Assembly: GCA_014529385.2 (NCBI GenBank)
Contig: CM043953.1
Location: 80,856,338-80,920,337 of the forward strand
Source: Adiantum capillus-veneris
Lineage: Eukaryota; Streptophyta; Polypodiopsida; Polypodiales; Pteridaceae
Direction: 5' to 3'
Length of the DNA: 64,000 bases
In this document: positions 60,401 through 64,000 of the stretch, one piece after another
How positions within the stretch are numbered: position 1 is the first letter of the stretch
Layout of the letters: every line of letters starts with the position of its first letter
The notes under the pieces: generated by a model
Seen by the model: only the letters and a program-made list of their open reading frames with translations
Database searches by the model: none
Told to the model about the DNA's origin: nothing
Program-made: the position numbers and the translations under genes

Positions 60401-61661
60401 GCAACTGCACGCATATCCGCGGGCTCACAAGCAACTGACCCATCGGGTCTCCTCAAATGATTGACCTTGGCATGCGAGTGCCGAGGTCCCACTGTCTCAA
60501 AAAAGCCCCATTCACTCTGTCACCCACCTGAGTCCACTGAGATGCCTGTCGGTGGAAGGCAAACTCACGACGCCTCTCCTCTGTGCTAGCAAGCTCCTGT
60601 CGAGCCTGTTGTAACTGCTCCTCCAACCATGGACTGTCTGGATGCTGCTCCTGCATCCTCTGTAGTGAAGCAATGCCTCGTCTGAGACGCTGCTGCTCCT
60701 CTCTCGCTGCAGCCCGGCGAGCCAGAGACTCCCGAAGAAAAAAGTGGCTCAGCTGATCTAGGCCTAAGGCCACTCTGTCTGCAGGTAGAACCTGGTTGTC
60801 CATGCCCTCTGTCCAGAGAGCCTCAACCCTCTCTCTGAGTGCTGAGTCCAACAAGACCCGCTCTGGGATGCGAAGCATCGTGCTCCCACTCCTTTGTCTG
60901 TCTGCCACTGTGAGGATCACTAGTGCATGGTCCGAGAAGGATGTCCCTGCCAGGATGCCCACTGATCCCCCCAAGTCATTGAAGTGGTCACTAGTGTAGA
61001 AGCGATCTATCAGTGATAGATTCACTCCTTCCACTCTCCGGTCCGATCTAGAGAAGGCAAGACTGTCTGGAGGCCTCACAAAGCCAGAGTGCTGCCATGT
61101 ATCCGAGACCCTCAAAGTCATACACAACCTCTCCCAAGCTGCTAACTCGACGCCATGCATAGTAGCATGGCTGCCTCCAATCCTGTCAGAAGGGTCCTCC
61201 AACATGTTGAAGTCCCCTCCTACACACCAATGGTCGGCCTGCGGCAAGGACTCAACAATCTGTGACCAAAACTCTGCACGAGCACTCGCCACATTGGGCG
61301 CATAGATGTTTAGGAAGCCCACAAGACGACCCTGAACCTGCATAGTAAGCCACTGAGCCCTGCCTGACACAATAATCCCTTTGCCCACAATGGCCTGCTG
61401 CAATGAATCCGCAATAGTCATACATACCCCACCCTGGATGCCTCCAGGTCCAAAAGCAGTTGACCAAAAGGTATCATATCGTCCACGCAAAATCTGACCA
61501 CATCGCCGAATGCGGCTCTCACACAGATGGTGCTCCTGAAGCATAAGGAGATCAATCTCTCCTCCCACAAGGCAACGCTGAAGCTCCTGACGCAATCGGC
61601 CCCGCTGTCGCTGAAACTGGGGCCCACCTAGTCCCTGCACGTTCCATGAGATGATCCTCAC
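57489..61661 (-). pseudogene. ORF2: LINE ORF2: endonuclease-RT-zf-RVT
   Basis: The APE endonuclease opens 402 codons (61661-60453) with ISWNVQGLG, LMLQEHHLCE, GGDFNMLEDPSDR and FSDHALVILTV, so the catalytic series looks intact. The start codon is GTG. A T6 run at 60499-60504 coincides with a frameshift into RT. RT (60492-59386) has GEDGLTPSFFLEYWD, LIPKEGG, ITILNSAYKILAK, LLLDFEKAYDKVDWDFL, a TGA at 59752, RQGCPLAPFLF and the catalytic FADD in EFADDSALY. A second frameshift near 59465 leads to the long C-terminal frame (59468-57489) with TAG at 58227 and TGA at 57744. That frame contains zf-RVT (LFQWLVAHRATAVKSWL, CAACDHLVESQRHCLWDC). No RNase H domain is seen. Confidence 0.93.
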
Positions 61662-63556
61662 GGTGAGCGAGAGAGAACAGATGCTGTCGCAGCAGCAAGA
61701 CGTGCTATCTTCGAGGCTGGCTTGGATGAGGAGTAATCCGCATCCGAGCGTCCTCTAGATAGGCGAGACTGCAGTGAGTGCCTAGCCCAAGCCCAAGCTG
61801 AACGAGCCGTGCGTAAAGCAACCTCCTCTGTCCAAGAGTCCTCATGAATGTATACATAGCAAGGCAAACACTGCGTATCAGCAAAAAAGTACACCACAAT
61901 GTGCCTACATCCTGCTGAGTCTGGGGGTGTCACCGCAAACTTGGCCAGTGGCCACAAAGTCTGCAGCAAATCTGTAACTCCAAGTTCTCCCATGTGGTGA
62001 GAGAACTCGAGAACCTGTGTATGCAACCATCCCAACACTGAGTCGAGGGACCACTCTGTCTCGACCCTACCACAGAGGGGGAAGGAGAAACCAACTGCTG
62101 AGTCCAAGGCCTCTGTCCCCCTAGCGGCGAGGAACAAAGCATGGACCCTGAAGCAGGCTGCCTCGTAGTCTGCTGCGGAATCGCCGAGAAAGCGAGTGTA
62201 CCCGTAGTCGAAGAAATCCCAGCAGCGTCGAAGGTCAACGCTCGTCAGACCGCGAGGGATAGCTGCAAGGGAAGATGTCTGAATCTGCAGAGGGGGCCGC
62301 AAGAAGGGCTGACCCTCTCTCGCTAGGCGACTCGTGGCAAAGGCGCTGCCAAGAGATCTCCTAGCCGCCGGCGAGGGACCAGTCTCCTGAGTCGACTGTG
62401 GAGCTGGAGCAGGAGGGGGGGGAGGAGCTGGGGGGGCGGAGGGGAAGAGGGGCGGGGTGGGGCGACAGAGGTAGAGGGGCGAGGTGGGGGTGGACGAGAG
62501 CCGAGGGCGGGGGGGGGAGGATGAGGAGGAGGGGAACTCTGAAGGAGGGGCGGCTGGCGAGGGTGAAGTGGAGGTGGAGGCTGGCGTAGGGGGCTCCTCC
62601 TGCTCAAGAGGACCAAAGCGGTTCCCCGTGGGAACCCACTGCTGCTGAGTAGGCACCTGAGGCCCACTCTGAGTGCCAGGCTGTCGCTGTGGCCCCTGGC
62701 GTCGACGGCCACGGGCCTGCTGCCACCCCTCCTCCGCTGGAGCCCCAGGCTCGGAGGGTGGCTCTGAATCTGTGCACTGTGCCGCTGGCTCTGGCTGCAG
62801 CCCAGCCTTTGCAGGCTGGGGCTGAGGCTGAGGTGCAGGTCGTGGCCTCCTACGTGGACAGGCCTTCGCTAGGTGGCCCATCTGTCTGCAAATGAAGCAC
62901 TGGTTCGGGAGGCCCGAGTACTCCAAACTCTATCAAAACCAACCCCCACTCACCCGAGGCAGAAGGATGACCTTCGGGAGTGTGTGGGTATCTCTGACCA
63001 AAACTCGAACTGAGGGGAAGCCAGCCTCCTTGGTAGCTACTGATGCTGCCGTACGAGGTGTCTCCAGGACAGTCCCGATGGCGGAGCCAATCCTGGAAAG
63101 AAGTGGTAGGTACTCCCTCCGTAAACCCGGAAAGCAGACTGAGATGGGGATGTCTGCCTCCTCTACTAGCACATCCGAAGTTGGGTCAAAACCATGTTTC
63201 CACTGTCGAAAGTGGGCGCGTGATGTTCGGATGGCCAGTGGACTCATAGCTATGACCTTGGAAGCCATCTCGGAGGTCTCGAACTCGATCTGGTAGTACC
63301 CCCGTCCGAGAATCTGGACATCCAAGATCTTGCCCACCTCTGCGAGAAGGCGGGCCTTGAGAAGGTCGCGCAGCTCTCCTTTGCTAGGTCGGGTGCCGAG
63401 AATCTTGCAGATGACCGACGTCGCCAGCAAGCGCTCTACCTCAGCGGCTAGGCTCGCTTGCTCTGCCGGTGAAAGAGCAAGTCGAATGGTGGGCTCAGCG
63501 GGGTTGGGCGAGGGGGCTTCGGGCGAGTCCCTCTGTGGCAGAGCTGGAGCCTCCAT
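61658..63556 (-). pseudogene. ORF1: LINE ORF1: nucleic-acid-binding protein
   Basis: ATG 63556. An N-terminal DUF4283-like domain (YYQIEFETSEMASKVIAMSP, RAHFRQWKHGFDP) runs to residue about 207, where TGA-TAG occur back to back (62931-62936). The same frame continues for 422 codons with a CX2CX4HX4C knuckle (CFICRQMGHLAKAC), a long Pro/Gln/Ser-rich region and a C-terminal folded-looking part (VDLRRCWDFFDYGYTRFLGD). It ends in TGA at 61658-61660. ORF1 proteins of plant L1 elements bind the LINE RNA. The double stop interrupts between the domains. Confidence 0.88.
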
Positions 63557-64000
63557 CTGTGTCTACTGCTGTGTCGGAAAGGAGGAAAGAGAGATAACGC
63601 TGTCAACGACCTTGACGAGCACTGTCCCAGGAGGGGGGTACTGCCAATGCCAGCTGAAGGAAATCTTCGGGGAGGAAGGCGAAAAAACGAAACAAAGGCG
63701 GATGCGCGGGGGGGGGGGGGGTGGGGGGGGGGCGCAATGCGGATAAGGCAGTGGCAACGGGGTAGCGGGCTGAGCGGGAGAGGCAGCGGGCGTGATGGGC
63801 GAGTGGCGGGCGGGGTAGTGGGCTGAGCGGCAGAGGCAGCAGGCGGGCTGGGCAAAGGCGGGCGGGGAAACGGGCTGAGCGGCAAGGGCAGCAGGCGGGG
63901 CTGGGTGGTGCAGCGGGCAGCGGGAGAGGTGGGGGGGGCGCGCTGAGGGGTTGCGAGCACAGGGGCGCTCTGAGGGGCAGCGGGTGAGGCGGGGGGCTGA
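63557..64000 (-). promoter_or_regulatory. LINE 5' leader with about 52-bp tandem repeats
   Basis: GC-rich with long G runs (63706-63731 on the plus strand). Three tandem units of 52-53 bp begin at 63767, 63820 and 63872 (plus GGGCTGAGCGG). A repeated GC-rich leader upstream of ORF1 is where an internal LINE promoter would lie. Promoter function is inferred. Confidence 0.6.

Larger units (their letters stand above)
57342..64000 (-). mobile_element. L1-type LINE, nearly full length, 5' end off window
   Basis: Minus-strand order: repeated GC-rich leader (63557-64000), ORF1 (63556-61658), ORF2 with endonuclease, RT and zf-RVT (61661-57489), a short 3' region and an 11-base A tail (plus-strand T run 57342-57352). 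Base composition is clearly GC-rich against the AT-rich neighbours. The 5' end and target duplication lie outside the window. Confidence 0.93.

Overview
The window is a repeat-dominated nuclear segment from a land plant. The evidence is a set of Ty1/copia and chromodomain-bearing Ty3/gypsy retrotransposons, primer binding sites matching plant initiator-Met and Asp tRNA 3' ends, an L1-type LINE with a zf-RVT tail, a Helitron-like end pair and long GA/CT/AC microsatellites. A large-genome seed-free plant such as a fern would fit, but I cannot settle the species. I see no intact host gene, no tRNA or rRNA gene and no CRISPR. I name the element families C, G, H, N, S, D, P and Q for reference.

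Layout. 1-2.8 kb (-): a decayed host-like gene in at least three blocks (N-terminal/coiled-coil block, RING-like block, C-terminal block); its putative intron carries an array of self-complementary TGCTATATAGCA-type repeats. 3.3-3.4 kb: compound microsatellite. 3.6-7.1 kb (-): gag-protease part and partial LTR of gypsy family H, with copia C0 (7.4-8.66 kb) joined into its LTR. 8.66-9.75 kb (+): tail and LTR of another copia (P). 11.05-27.5 kb (-): copia C1, split by a block of two chained chromovirus copies G1 and G2 (13.2-25.1 kb, +) that share a middle LTR. 27.5-28.3 kb: solo LTR of family S, with a second inverted copy at 38.8-39.5 kb. 30.25-37.46 kb (-): element N, structurally complete (two LTRs, PBS, PPT, 5-bp target duplication ACATA) but with only gag and a protease remnant. 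40.5-43.4 kb: a C-family element whose 5' half is inverted relative to its 3' half. 43.9-44.25 kb: LTR plus PBS of family Q. 44.86-49.63 kb (-): 2.5-kb LTR, PPT and pol 3' half of family H. 49.64-54.33 kb (-): copia C4, interrupted by a 2.15-kb solo LTR (D). 55.56-55.75 kb (-): a 198-bp Helitron-like element. 57.34-64.0 kb (-): a GC-rich L1-type LINE, nearly full length, with ORF1, ORF2, poly(A) and a repeated 5' leader that runs out of the window.

How the parts relate. Nothing here works as an operon or pathway. The order of events is readable: C0 joined into the H LTR before a 285-bp tandem duplication copied the junction; the G block entered C1 after C1 was in place; solo LTR D entered the C4 gag. 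Every protein frame carries stops or frameshifts. G1 and G2 are nearly identical in sequence but broken at different sites, which points to recent insertion.
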